From contig OY751489.1 in assembly GCA_963565915.1 (NCBI GenBank), positions 3,286,001-3,350,000 on the forward strand: DNA of 64,000 nucleotides, read 5' to 3'. The position numbers and the translations under genes were made by a program. Source of the DNA: Entoloma clypeatum. Its lineage: Eukaryota > Basidiomycota > Agaricomycetes > Agaricales > Entolomataceae. Of the stretch, positions 41,526-53,246 are shown one piece after another. The notes beneath the pieces were generated by a model, which searched no databases, was not told the origin of the DNA, and worked only from the letters and a program-made list of their open reading frames with translations. Each line of letters opens with the position of its first letter. Within the stretch, counting starts at the first letter, position 1.

Positions 41526-44500
41526 ACAGTGCGCCCTCGTTGTCTGCTAAAAATCGTTATGCTGCCTTATTTATGGAACAATATGATCCTATACCCTCCA
41601 TCTCTAAGCCTGCAAACGATCCCATAGTCGCACCCAACTCCGCAAATCCCATCCGCCTTCGTCTCTCTAAATGGGAGCGGCGGCTTCCAAAACAATATGT
41701 TCTCGCCGCAGCCGCTCGCTCCGACAATTCCCTCGAACTAGACATAGTTCTCGAAACTACCGACACTAAAGACATACTATCACAAAAGGCCTTACTCGAC
41801 AGTGGGGCAACAGGATCGTTTATTGAACGTACTCTGGTCGAGAAACACCGACTCTCTACTCGAAAACTACAACACGCAATTCCGGTATACAACATCGACG
41901 GAACTCCGAATGAGGCCGGAGCAATAACGGAGGTGTTGGACGTAGTGCTCCGCTATCGGGATCACTCGGAACGGACCCAGCTTGCAGTCACAAGTTTGGG
42001 AAAACAAGAAATCGTGTTAGGCTTCACTTGGCTCAAAGAACACAACCCCGAGGTAGATTGGACTTCAGGGGAAGTGAAGATGAGCCGGTGTCCTGCACGA
42101 TGTCGGACATGCCAACAGGAGGCAGCCCAAGAGCGGAAGGAGCGGAAGTTCGAACAAGTCCGCATCCGAGCCTGTCGGATGGGTTCCACTCCGACGTCCG
42201 GTCTAGAGGAGGAGGCTCCACGCGGCCCATGGGTGGAGGATGTCACAGAAGGAGAAGAAACGGAGGAGTTAGCGGAAGACGATGAGGAAGAGGATGAGTT
42301 TGAGGAGGGAGACCGCCTTTTTGTCGGAACAGTACCTGCGGAGGCGGAGTTCATCCGCGCTTCATCCAATATCTCGCAACGTCTATCGGAGGCCTTCCTC
42401 AGTAACCAGAAACCCAAATCTTTCCGTGATTCCGTACCAGACCACTTGTTTGATTTCGAAGACGTATTCTCAAAGACCTCTTTCGACACCTTACCGGAAG
42501 AGCGGACGTGGGACCACGCCATTGAACTTGTTCCGGACGCCTCTCCGGCGGGTTGTAAGGTATATCCGCTCGCCCCGAACGAACAGAAAGAACTCGACGC
42601 GTTTTTGGAGGAAAACCTTGCAACTGGTCGGATCCGCCCTTCCAAGTCTCCGATGGCATCTCCGGTGTTCTATATCAAGAAAAAGGATGGCTCCCTTCGT
42701 CTTGTACAAGACTACCGGTCACTCAATTCCAAAACTATCAAAAACAAGTATCCGCTTCCGCTCATATCCGAACTGATCAATAAACTTCAACGCGCTCAAT
42801 ACTTCACCAAACTCAACATCCGCTGGGGTTACAACAATGTACGGATAAAGCCCGGAGACGAGTGGAAGGCCGCTTTTCGGACCAATCGCGGACTCTATGA
42901 ACCATTGGTGATGTTCTTCGGCCTCACTAATAGTCCATCCACATTCCAGACTATGATGAACGAGATCTTTCAGGACCTTATCACTGAAGGTGTAGTTTGT
43001 GTTTACCTTGACGATATACTCATCTTCACGGAGACCCTTGCGGAACATCGGAGGGTCACACGGATGGTGCTGGAACGACTTCGCGAACACAAACTCTATC
43101 TAAAACCAGAGAAATGCGAGTTTGAGCAAACGCGCATTGAATACTTAGGCCTTATTATTGAACAAGGACGCGTAGAGATGGATCCGGTGAAAGTAGCGGG
43201 GGTCGCGGAGTGGCCTGCTCCGACAAACGTCCAAGAAGTACAGTCCTTTCTGGGGTTCACTAACTTCTATCGCCGTTTTATTGAAGGGTTTTCGGACATC
43301 GCGCGCCCTCTTTTCGAGCTCACGAAGAAGGGGCACCTCTGGTCTTGGAAGGAAGGAGAAGTGTCCGCATTTGCGGAGTTGAAGCGGAGGATTACATCCG
43401 CTCCGATCCTGGTCTTAGCTGATCATCGAAAGGAGTGGCGGGTAGAAGCGGATAGCTCGGACTTTGCAACCGGAGCAGTACTGTCCCAACCAACAGAGGA
43501 CGGTAAGTGGCACCCTGTCGCATTCTATTCCAAAAGCCTCAGTCCGGTGGAACGCAACTACGAGATCTATGACAAGGAGATGTTGGCAGTGGTCCGCGCA
43601 TTAGAGGAGTGGAGGCACTTCCTTGAAGGAGCGGAGAAGACAGTGGAGATTTGGACGGACCACAAAAATCTTGAGTACTTCATGACAGCTCAAAAACTAA
43701 ATCGACGACAAGCTAGATGGTCCTTATACCTCGCTCGTTTCGATTTTAAAATGCACCATCGACCTGGAAAGTCAATGGGCAAGTCCGACGCTTTGTCCCG
43801 ACGAGCGGACCACGGAGACGGATCGCGGGACAACGAAAACATCATCCTTCTTCGACCAGAATTGTTTGCAGTGCGAGCAATGCGTGGGGTAACTGTTCAA
43901 GGGGAAGAACGCGACGTCCTCTGCCAGGTCCGACAGGGAATCCGAGAGGGGCTACTGGAGGATAGTGTGGCGGAGGTCGTCAGATCCCTTCCGACCGTCG
44001 GAGCGGGGTCCGTCCGAAGTGCGGAGTGGAGGCAAGCGGAAGGTTTGCTCTACTTCAGGGATCGTATCTATGTTCCTAATAATCCCCAACTGCGTCATCG
44101 GATCCTCACACAACACCATGACACTCCGGTGGCCGGACATCCTGGACAGTGGAAAACCTTGGAACTGGTGTCGCGCAATTACTGGTGGCCACACATGTCT
44201 CGTTTAATAGGTCAATATTGCAAGACATGCGACTCATGCCTCCGCACCAAGGTCCGACGCACTCCGCCCTCCGGAGAGCTCAATCCACTACCGGTCCCCA
44301 CGGAGCGGTGGCAAGTAACCAGTGTTGACTTCATTACTGAACTACCAGAAGCCCACGGCTACGACGCTATCATGGTGGTAGTGGACTCAGTAGGGAAGCG
44401 GGGACACTTCATCCCGACGCACTCCGACATCTCCGCACTCGGGACTGCACGCTCCTATATTCAAAACGTCTGGAAACTCCACAGACTACCGGAGGCCATT

Positions 44501-45430
44501 GTCTCCGACCGCGGACCACAGTTTGTCGCCAAGTTCACGCGCGAACTATATAGGCTACTTGGCATTAAGATTGCTGCCTCGACAGCCTACCATCCGCAGT
44601 CGGACGGACAGACGGAGCGGGTCAATCAAGGATTGGAACAATATCTTCGCCTATTCGTCAATGAACGTCAAGACGATTGGGACGAATGGCTTCCGATGGC
44701 TGAATTTGCATACAACAACCATGTTCACGCATCGACACGTCAAACTCTGTTCTACATTGACACCGGCCGCCATCCGCGCATGGGATTCGAACCTCGCGAG
44801 AAGCGGACGGAAATCGAGGCGGTAGCGGATTTCAGCGAGCGGATGAAGTCCGCTCTGGAAGAGGCTCGCGCAGCACTAACAAAGGCAAAAGACGACATGG
44901 CGCGATACTACAACCAGCATCGGAGCACCACTCCGACATTCCGCCCGGGGGACAAGGTCTTTTTAGACTCATCGGACCTCAAAACCACCCGACCCACAAA
45001 AAAACTTGCACATCGGTACGTAGGCCCTTTCCCAGTGGTCCGACCTGTCGGAACACATGCCTATGAACTTCGCCTTCCCCCTTCCATGTCCCGCATTCAC
45101 CCAGTATTCCACGTCATCAAACTTTCACTAGTTCCCGACGACCCTTTCCGACGCCAAGTCCGCTCTCCTCCGCCTCCGACGGTAGTGGGAGAAGAATTGG
45201 AGTATGATGTTGAAAACCTCTTGGACAGCCGACTGCATCGAGGCAAGCTTCAATTCTTGGTCAAATGGAAGGGATATGGTTACGAAGAGAATTCCTGGGA
45301 AGCAGAAGACAATGTCCACGCTCCGCGCCTAGTCCGCGACTTCTACCGACGTCATCCGGGAGCTCCGCGTCGGATCTCCGCTGCGATATTCGACTCGTTT
45401 CGCCTGACACGTCGAGACGCCGTGCCTTGA
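41360..45430 (+). CDS. Gypsy A1 Pol: PR, RT, RNase H, integrase, chromodomain
   Basis: Open for 1356 codons; the true Pol part starts near the Gag stop (41525). Residue numbers count from 41360. Protease DSGAT at 147; RT motif A reads TKLNIRWGY, so the catalytic Asp is Asn at 486 (codon AAC, 42815-42817); YLDD at 549-552 is intact. RNase H shows VEADSSDF, YDKEMLAV and WTDHKNLEY. The integrase has an H-H-C-C finger (HDTPVAGH ... CKTCDSC), then D990, D1050 and E1086. The C-terminus is a chromodomain (FLVKWKGYGYEENSWEAEDN, ~1298), which in this clade (chromoviruses) directs integration to chromatin marks. The Asn in motif A should abolish polymerase activity, so this copy probably depends on others. 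Confidence 0.93.
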   Translation: MPPSLRRPIHDDGGTRRVYHGTTRGQGRGGRQLRSAHGVCGVGGRTGGFSSSQRVNSAPSLSAKNRYAALFMEQYDPIPSISKPANDPIVAPNSANPIRLRLSKWERRLPKQYVLAAAARSDNSLELDIVLETTDTKDILSQKALLDSGATGSFIERTLVEKHRLSTRKLQHAIPVYNIDGTPNEAGAITEVLDVVLRYRDHSERTQLAVTSLGKQEIVLGFTWLKEHNPEVDWTSGEVKMSRCPARCRTCQQEAAQERKERKFEQVRIRACRMGSTPTSGLEEEAPRGPWVEDVTEGEETEELAEDDEEEDEFEEGDRLFVGTVPAEAEFIRASSNISQRLSEAFLSNQKPKSFRDSVPDHLFDFEDVFSKTSFDTLPEERTWDHAIELVPDASPAGCKVYPLAPNEQKELDAFLEENLATGRIRPSKSPMASPVFYIKKKDGSLRLVQDYRSLNSKTIKNKYPLPLISELINKLQRAQYFTKLNIRWGYNNVRIKPGDEWKAAFRTNRGLYEPLVMFFGLTNSPSTFQTMMNEIFQDLITEGVVCVYLDDILIFTETLAEHRRVTRMVLERLREHKLYLKPEKCEFEQTRIEYLGLIIEQGRVEMDPVKVAGVAEWPAPTNVQEVQSFLGFTNFYRRFIEGFSDIARPLFELTKKGHLWSWKEGEVSAFAELKRRITSAPILVLADHRKEWRVEADSSDFATGAVLSQPTEDGKWHPVAFYSKSLSPVERNYEIYDKEMLAVVRALEEWRHFLEGAEKTVEIWTDHKNLEYFMTAQKLNRRQARWSLYLARFDFKMHHRPGKSMGKSDALSRRADHGDGSRDNENIILLRPELFAVRAMRGVTVQGEERDVLCQVRQGIREGLLEDSVAEVVRSLPTVGAGSVRSAEWRQAEGLLYFRDRIYVPNNPQLRHRILTQHHDTPVAGHPGQWKTLELVSRNYWWPHMSRLIGQYCKTCDSCLRTKVRRTPPSGELNPLPVPTERWQVTSVDFITELPEAHGYDAIMVVVDSVGKRGHFIPTHSDISALGTARSYIQNVWKLHRLPEAIVSDRGPQFVAKFTRELYRLLGIKIAASTAYHPQSDGQTERVNQGLEQYLRLFVNERQDDWDEWLPMAEFAYNNHVHASTRQTLFYIDTGRHPRMGFEPREKRTEIEAVADFSERMKSALEEARAALTKAKDDMARYYNQHRSTTPTFRPGDKVFLDSSDLKTTRPTKKLAHRYVGPFPVVRPVGTHAYELRLPPSMSRIHPVFHVIKLSLVPDDPFRRQVRSPPPPTVVGEELEYDVENLLDSRLHRGKLQFLVKWKGYGYEENSWEAEDNVHAPRLVRDFYRRHPGAPRRISAAIFDSFRLTRRDAVP

Positions 45431-45441
45431 AGGGGGGGTGA
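45430..45441 (+). promoter_or_regulatory. Gypsy A1 polypurine tract
   Basis: AAGGGGGGGTGA lies between the Pol stop and the 3' LTR; it is the usual plus-strand primer position. Confidence 0.8.
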
Positions 45442-45885
45442 TGTAAGGGCAACCACTTTGCACTTTCCCTTTCCGTTCATTTCCACCATCTCCGACGCCC
45501 TCCGACGCCCTCCGACGCCCTCCGATCGTATCTGTTGCCTCTGATATCTTATTCACCTCTCTGCACCTCTCCACATCCGACGACTCCGCGCCCCTCCGCT
45601 CCTCCGCACGTCGGATCGCAGGTACTATCATTCATCTCGTTTCCATTCATCCCCCATCCCTACTCCCGACCATTACTCATCATTCCTATGTCTCGTTTTA
45701 TCTTTTATTTCATATCTCATTTTACTATTTATCTCGCTAGCTTGCAGGGGAATCCTTAGAACTTTCTCTTCGGATCTCCCTTGCAAGGTGTGTGTTGTAT
45801 TACTTATCAGACTGCTCAATCTAATCTTCGGATCTCCCTTGCAAGTATCTGAGTTTGAGTCTTGGATCGTAAGGTCGCTCTTACA
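45442..45885 (+). repeat. Gypsy A1 3' LTR
   Basis: 444 bp. It carries two extra copies of the 10-mer CTCCGACGCC near 45495-45525, explaining the 20 bp length difference from the 5' LTR. Confidence 0.95.
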
Positions 45886-47929
45886 TCAACTTGATCACTG
45901 TTCATGGATCAGAGAAATTCCAGAACACTTTGGATGCAGTGGCAGTGGCGAAAAAAGCTAAAAGAAAAAAATTAGGAAAAAAGCGAGAGAAAATAGATGG
46001 AGATGATGAAAATATACGAAACATGTGTTCACATGTGGCCAATTTCGAAGGCGTGATTCATCGTTGCAAATATGATCCTGGTTGTTATTTGGATGTTCCT
46101 TCTGAAGCAGAAGTTCACGCATGCTATCATAACTTCTATGAAGCAACATCTGCAGCAGCATTCATCACAAATGTATGTGGAGTCTGCGCAAGAGAATTGC
46201 ATTGCGGTGATCACAATATGAGGAGAATACCACTTACAGAGTTGCCGAATAGTCACTGTTTGATCCCTTCAGAGATTCATCCAAAACATACATTGTTCGA
46301 CGAACGACTTTTTGAACCCGCAGGCATTATTGGAAATGGAGACAATTGTAGTGTTAATGTCTGTTGACATTGCCTTGTCAGTTTAGAAAAGGCATCTCCC
46401 AATCTCCCACCTCCTTTCAGTATTGCCAATAATCTATGGATTAGAGAACAACCAGCCAAATTGACAACACTCACTTTTCCTGAACAACAACTTGTTGCCC
46501 AAGTTCATCCTTGAATTTCATATTCAAACTCTTTCCGAAAAAGGGTTTTCCAGGAGATGCTTCGCATCTTCAAAGGGCTATGTGCGGGACAGTAACATCA
46601 TATGAATTGAGCCAGACAGGAATTATCTTGATGTTGGAAGGCAAATTAATGCCCCGGCTGCCCCAAATCCTATCCTCCATTATCACAATAACATATATTG
46701 GAGTCCGGCAATTGCAAAAAATATCCATATGATCATTGTTTCGTGTTCATTGACAGAAAGTTTATGAGGCTCTGAAATGGCTAAAAGCAAATAATCCCCA
46801 ATACTAGGGCAATATCATCATTGATGAAACACGATTACAGATGTTACCTGAAGATGACGTACCTGTGGAACTTTTAAGCATTATCCGTAACTTGACAGAT
46901 GAAGATATCACAGCTCAAGAAAGTGAAGGCTACGTTGATGCTGAAGAAGTGGAGGAAGAAACAGATTTTAGTTTAGGTAAGTTTAATTTCATTGTGAAAA
47001 AAAAAAAGTTTAAAAGGATTTATCAGAAAATCCACTCAATTATGAAGTTGACAATGACAAATCAGAAACAGATGATAATAGAAAAGAAAGTAAGAAAAAC
47101 TATGCAAAGGAGGAGTGGTTGAACTAAGATTACACAGATCAACCAACAGTTATTCCATTGAAGTTCAACAGATCTATGGATGTTGATTTGACAAAGTTGT
47201 CTTCAACGGATCTTATGATGTGGGGGTTAGCAAATTTGAGGAATGAAAAGAGTGAGGGCACCTATGGAATTTGCCCGGTGGACTTCCTGTTGTTGATTTC
47301 AGTTGGAAAAAATCAGGCGACACAAGCAGCCTAAACAATCGACCGAATTATTTTGAACGTGCATTTCCCATCCTTTTCCCATATGGTCATGGAGGTATTG
47401 AAGGAGAACAAGGACAAGAAGTCAAGTTTCGCATTCGGAATATACCAGAAGTGCCAGGCTCTATTTTCTGCTCATCTTCAAATTAGTCGGTGGGAATTTG
47501 AGATGCAAGCCAACCTTTTATCAGCATTAACAATTGAGAAGCTGCAAAAAGCAGTGGAGGAGGAAACCAAAAACAAACCTATATCAGATCCAGCAGTCCA
47601 TGCTCTTCGCAAACAATTATTTGGTGTCGCATCTCGTGTGTCTGGTTCCAATCAGTCCCAGATAAAATTGCGAAGTCAGATATGGTCGACATGCCTTATG
47701 TTGAACCCTCCTTCAATTTGGATGACTATCAATCCATCGGACATACATGATCCTCTTGCACAGATTTTTGTTGGGGAAGCAATTGATCTCGATCATTTTA
47801 TGGAAACAAAACACAGGGCGCCGAAGGATGAAGAAAGAGCAAGGAACATTGCGTCCGATCCATATGCAGCAGCAAAAATTTTCCATACTATGATACATAT
47901 TGTTCTTGAGACTCTGTTTGGAGTACATC
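45886..47929 (+). pseudogene. Helitron 2: DUF6570-like region and Helitron-like N domain
   Basis: The first part has a cysteine region (FITNVCGVCARELHC), then HPKHTLFDERLF; after TGA at ~46366 it continues in pieces (LEKASPNLPPPFSIANNLWI, KWLKANNP, LPEDDVPVELLSII). The second part (~47190-47929) has PVVDFSWKKSGDTSSLNN, PILFPYGHGG, LRSQIWSTCLMLNPPSIWMT, INPSDIHDPLAQIFVGE and DPYAAAKIFHTMI, the Helitron-like N domain (PF14214 by memory). At least five frame changes or stops occur. The region carrying the HUH relaxase motif should follow but is replaced by gypsy A2 and a deletion. The subfamily differs from Helitron 1, as the cysteine regions are not alike. Confidence 0.8.
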
Positions 47930-48304
47930 TGTAAGGGCGACCTTACAATCCAAGACTCGAACTCAGATGCTTGCAAGGGAGATCCAAAGAGAAAGTTCTA
48001 AGGATTCCCCTGCAAGCTAGTTAGATAAATAGTAAAATGAGATATGAAATAGGAGATAAAACAAGACGCATGAATGATGAGCAATGATCAGGAGTAGGGA
48101 TGGGGGATGAATGGAAACAAGATGAATGATAGTACCTGTGATCTGACGTGCGGAGTAGCAGATGGGCATGGAGTCATCAGATGCAGAGAGGCGGATAAGA
48201 TGTCGGAGACAGCGGATACGATCAGAGGATGTCGGAGATGGTGGAATAGAAAGAACAGGAGGAAAGGAAAGGAAAAGTGAAAAGTGAAAGTGGTTGCCCT
48301 TACA
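47930..48304 (-). repeat. Gypsy A2 LTR with 58 bp deletion
   Basis: 375 bp versus 433 bp in A3. The two 20 bp direct repeats are reduced to one and the intervening sequence is gone, an exact loss of one 58 bp period. Confidence 0.9.
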
Positions 48305-50337
48305 TCACCCCCCCCTTCAAGGCACAGCATCTCGACGTGTCAGGCGAAATGAGTCAAATATCGCGGCGGCGATCCGCCGCGGAGCTCCAGGATGACGTTG
48401 GTAGAAGTCGCGGACTAGGCGCGGAGCGTGGACATTGTCTTCTGCTTCCCAGGAATTCTCTTCGTAGCCATATCCCTTCCATTTGACCAAGAATTGAAGC
48501 TTGCCTCAATGCAGTCGGCTGTCCAAGAGGTTTTCAACATCGTACTCTAATTCTTCTCCGACTACCGTCGGAGGTGGAGGAGAGCGGACTTGGTGTCGGA
48601 AAGGGTCGTCGGGAACTAGTGAAAGTTTGACGACATGGAATACTGGGTGAACGCGGGACATGGAAGGGGGAAGGCAAAGTTCATAGGCATGTGTTCCGAC
48701 AGGTCGGACCACTGGGAAAGGGCCTATGTATCGATGTGCAAGCTTTTTTGTGGGTCGGGTGGTTTTGAGGTCTGATGAGTCTAAAAAGACCTTGTCCCCC
48801 AGGCGGAATGTCGGAGTGGTGCTCCGATGCTGGTTGTAGTATCGCGCCATGTCATCTTTTGCCTTTGTCAGTGCTGCACGAGCCTCCTCTAGAGCGGACT
48901 TCATCCGCTGGCTGAAATCCGCTACCGCCTCGATCTCCGTCCGCTTCTCGTGAGGTTCGAATCCCATGCGCGGATGGCGGCCGGTGTCAATGTAGAATGG
49001 AGTTTGACATGTCGATGCATGAACATGGTTGTTGTATGCAAATTCCGCCATCGGAAGCCATTCATCCCAATCGTCTTGACGTTCATTGACGAATAGGCGA
49101 AGGTATTGTTCCAATCCTTGATTGACCCGCTCCGTCTGTCCATCCGACTGCAGATGGTAGGCTGTCGAGGCAGCAACCTTAATGTTAAGCAGCCTGTATA
49201 GTTCGCGCGTGAACTTGGCGACAAACTGTGGTCCTCGGTCGGAGACAATGGCCTCCAGTAGTCCGTGGAGTTTCCAGACATTTTGAACATAGGAGCGTGC
49301 AGTCCCGAGTGCGGAGATGTCGGAGTGCATCGGGATGAAGTGTCCCCGCTTCCCTACTGAGTCCACTATGACCATGATAGCGTCGTAGCCATGGGCTTCT
49401 GGTAGTTCAGTAATGAAGTCAACACTGGTTACTTGCCATCGCTCCGTGGGGACCGGTAGCGGATTGAGCTCTCCGGAGGGCGGAGTGCGTCGGACCTTGG
49501 TGCGGAGGCAAGGGTCGCATGTCTTGCAATATTGACCTATTAAACGAGACATGTGTGGCCACCAGTAATTGCGCGACACCAGTTCCAAGGTTTTCCACCG
49601 TCCAGGATGTCCGGCCACCAGAGTGTCATGGTGTTGTGTGAGGATCCAATGACGCAATTGGGGATTGTTAGGAACATAGATATGATCCCTGAAGTAGAGC
49701 AAACCTTCCGCTTGCCTCCACTCCGCACTGCGGACGGATCCCGCTCCTATGGTCAGAAGGGATTTGACAACCTCTGCCATGCTATCCTCTAGTAACCCCT
49801 CTCAGATTCCCTGTCGGACCTGGTGGAGGATGTCGCGTTCTTCCCCTTGAACAGTTACCCCACACATTGCTCGCACTGCAAACAATTCTGGTCGAAGAAG
49901 GATGATGTTTTCATTGTCCTGTGATCCGTCTCCGTGGTCCGCTTGTCGGGACAAAGCGTCGGACTTGCCCATTGACTTGCCAGGTCGATGGTGCATTTTG
50001 AAATTGAAACAAGCGAGGTATAAGGACCATCTAGCTTGTCATCAATTTAGTTTTTGAGCTGTCATGAAATACTCAAGATTTTTGTGGTCCGTCCAAATCT
50101 CCACTGTCTTCTCTGCTCCTTCAAGGAAGTGCCTCCACTCCTCCAATGCGCGGACCACCACCAACATCTCCTTGTCGTAGATCTCGTAGTTGCGTTCCAC
50201 CAGACTAAGGCTTTTGGAATAGAATGCAACAGGGTGCCACTTACCGTCCTCTGTTGGTTGGGACAGTACTGCTCTGGTTGCAAAGTCCGAGCTATCTGCT
50301 TCTATCCACCACTCCTTTCCATGATCAGCTAAGACCA

Positions 50338-52532
50338 CACCGCTTCTTGATCCGCTACCACCACGTGCACAGCCACCAGTGGAGCCAACACCTCGCTTTA
50401 TTGCCACATCGCGCGACATCCAGCACTCTGATTGGTATCAAAACACTCTCCAGGCCTCCTCCCTGTCATCGTTTATACAATGGCATCGAGATCAGGCCGA
50501 TCCAGAGGTCGGGGGGGTCAGGGGGGGACACCTGCTCCCTCTCGTGCTCCAACCCCCAGCCTTTCACAACAGGACAAATCCATGTGGAGTGAACTCCCCC
50601 AGGAGCCGTCCGCTCTCTCTAGCATGACCAACTGGCGCTACAAAACCTCCGCCGAACACAATGCTCGCTCCCAAGCTGAAGCTTGTGCTCACACTCTGCC
50701 ATCTGCAAGTGTGTCCCCTCAAGTCTGAAAGAAGGCCCAACAGGGGTCGAGCCCCAGCTCCCCCTCTCCCTCTCCTTCTCCTCTGTCCTCTCTCGAGCGA
50801 GTTACCGCCCTCTCGCCCCTCCTAGGATCCGTGGTTGAACGCCTGGATCAATTTCTTCAGAATAACTCCTCTGGCGCTGGGGTGGTTCCCAACAGCGTCG
50901 ACATTGAAGCGGCCACCCAGGTCTTTGGCTATCTGGTAGAGTGGGTGAGTAAACCCAAGACTCTCCAACATTTTTGCGACAATCCAGGTGCGAAGGACCT
51001 TTTTGGTCCTGTCTACCAACACATGGCGATGAAGTTTAACGACATCGGCCTTTACACCCCAGCGGAAGCTGTGGCTGCTTTGCCTCCCCCTCCCCCTCCT
51101 CTGACATGTCGGCCCCCCCGGCCCCCCCCCCCTCCTCGACCTCCTCCCCCCACTGCCCCTGTGGCGGCGCCGGTTAATCCGGCTGCTGGTGCTGCTACAG
51201 GTGGTGGTGCCATGGACCTGGACGTGGAACCCCCCAGACCGAACTGTGCCCCTGCTGGCCCCCCTCGCCCTCCCCCCTCCAGTTGCAAGAGGCCGCCTCA
51301 TGCTGCTCAGGCACCTAGTGGCCCCCTGCCTCCTCCTCCCCCTGTGAACCCCCAACCTGGGTGGAACACACCTCCTGTTGCTAGGCGTCGCCCTTACAAC
51401 ACGTCCAACGGCCCCTCACACCGCTCCATCATTGTTGTTGTGGATGCGAAGGATACTATGGTAGACCTTCTCCCACTGGCCACACGCATCTCTCGCCATG
51501 TCGACTCATTCCAGAGCTCAATCATGGTCGAATCCTTCCGCCTGGCTTACGGTGGGCTCTGCCTCACCACAACCAGTGTCCCTTCCCCCTCCGACCTCTC
51601 CAGGTTGGAAACCTTTGTACGCTCCATCATTCCCGAAGGATCCACAGTCCGATGTGAGGTGCCTTCATCCCGCCCTATCACCTCCAAGGACGCTGAAAGT
51701 GCCCTCCACTCTTCTGTCTTCAAAGACAGCATCCGCCTTGCAGCTCCACCCCGGATCGTTTGTGATTCCAGGTGCGCCGACACATGCACCATCTATTTTG
51801 ACATCTGGGACTCCCAAACTGGCTCCCGGATGAAGACATTCGTCAACCGCTCCCTAAACTTGTTCATGGGGCCATAACACGAACTTCTGCAACTCCACGC
51901 GCGTATTCTGCCCCATTTGTAGGGGTCCTCACCGCGAAGAAAACATCGCTCTCTTGCCACCTGCTGCAAGGGACGCCCTGATGTGAACCCTCCCATTCCT
52001 CCCACTGCTGAGGGGACTCCTTGTCCTCACAACGCTCATTGCAAGAACTGCAGCAAACCTCACACTGCCAACTCTCCACGCTGTCAGTTTTGGCAGCACC
52101 GTTTTGACCGGGGCTGAATCATGGCCCGATATTCGAGGGGCGAGCCATCTGGGCTCGACCTCCATGTACGTCCCTTGACCGGGGAAACTGATACCCGTCG
52201 GAAAGCCCCTGCCTCTGGCTGTGGCCGCGATGATGGGGAGGTGTGAACTGGTCATGGGGACGCTTAAAGTCATACTCCCCTCAAGGAGTATCCAGCTACA
52301 TGTATGTCGTCTCTCTCTACATATTGTGTTACTTTTGGTGTATGCTCTCCTCTGTATTCCTTTGATTGCATCTTATTGCTGTACCGTCTTTTCTATTTTT
52401 TGGACATTTCTGTGCTAGCCCACATGCACGTTAAAATTCTTTACTGCCGACTTGTAGTAGTAGGCGACCGGACTGCCCTCAGGGTCCCGGTATATAAATT
52501 GTTGACACCAAAAAAAAAAAAAAAACAAAAAA
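50338..52532 (+). mobile_element. ORF1-only LINE-like retroposon
   Basis: A 2195 bp insert flanked by the perfect 15 bp duplication GATCAGCTAAGACCA (50323-50337, 52533-52547) and ending in an A-rich tail (52510-52532). It interrupts gypsy A2 pol. It carries one ORF1-like gene and a 5' leader of 142 bp, but no endonuclease or RT. The long TSD and A-tail show insertion by target-primed reverse transcription using another element's enzyme. Confidence 0.85.
50480..51877 (+). pseudogene. LINE ORF1-like RNA-binding protein
   Basis: ATG at 50480; the frame is open to 51877 except for TGA at 50726 (465 codons). The N-terminus is Ser/Arg/Gly-rich; the middle holds long proline runs (PPPPPPLTCRPPRPPPPPRP); residues ~315-460 (SIIVVVDAKDTMVDLLP ... 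IYFDIWDS) look like a compact alpha/beta domain. A frame change at the stop leads to two cysteine-rich knuckles, CPICRGPHREEN and CKNCSKPHTANSPRC (51920-52090), typical of Tad/L1-like ORF1 in fungi. Such proteins coat the retroposon RNA. Here there is no ORF2. Confidence 0.65.
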
Positions 52533-52875
52533 GATCAGCTAAGACCAGGATCAGAGCAGATGTAATCCTCCGCTTCAACTCCGCAAATGCGGACACTTCT
52601 CCCTCCTTCCAAGACCAGAGGTGCCCTTTCCTTGTGAGCTCAAAAAGAGGGTGCATGATGTCCGAAAACCTCGGACATTTGTCGGAGCGGGCCACTCCGC
52701 AACCCCCGCTACCTTCACCGGATCCATCTCTACGTGTCCTTGTTCAATAATAAGGCCTAGGTATTCAATGCGCATTTGTTCAAACTCGCATTTCTCTGGT
52801 TTTAGATAGAGTTTGTGTTCGCGAAGTCGTTCCAGTACAATCCGTGTGACCCTCCAATGCTCCGCAAGGGTCTCC

Positions 52876-53246
52876 CACTCCTGACACTGGTAAGTTTTTC
52901 TGGAGGAAAAATCTATTGTGAAAGAGGAATCCTCTTTCCTTTGGGTGTATCTTTGAATGTGTTTCCAAAGTATTTCTTCTGGTAAAATTTTTCATTTTTC
53001 CAAGAGTTTTTCTGAAAGATAAACTTATTCCATTGTTCAAACAATGGATCTAGTTTTTCCTCAAGAAAAACTGTAGGATAAACAAAAAGTTTTTTGGCCA
53101 AAAATATTTGGAAAAAACATTACATGTTTCTTGAAAATTTCCATATAAAATACTTTGTATCTTTCTTAAAGATATACTCAAAGGAAAGAGGATTCCTCTT
53201 TCATAATGAATTTTTCCTCCAGAAAAACTTTTCAGTGTCAGGAGTG
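52876..53246. mobile_element. CACTC-ended MITE copy 2, 371 bp
   Basis: Perfect 14 bp ends CACTCCTGACACTG / CAGTGTCAGGAGTG continue as imperfect inverted repeats (TTTTTCTGGAGGAAAAATC). It is flanked by the 3 bp duplication TCC (52873-52875, 53247-53249) inside the RT of gypsy A2. Comparison with A1 and A3 confirms the empty site. Confidence 0.95.

Larger units (their letters stand above)
39786..45885 (+). mobile_element. Chromodomain gypsy A1, full-length
   Basis: 6100 bp, LTRs 39786-40209 (424 bp) and 45442-45885 (444 bp), flanked by the exact 5 bp duplication TCAAC (39781-39785, 45886-45890). Both ORFs are open. LTRs differ by a 20 bp repeat expansion and about three substitutions, so it is young. 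Despite this the RT lacks one catalytic Asp. Confidence 0.95.
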
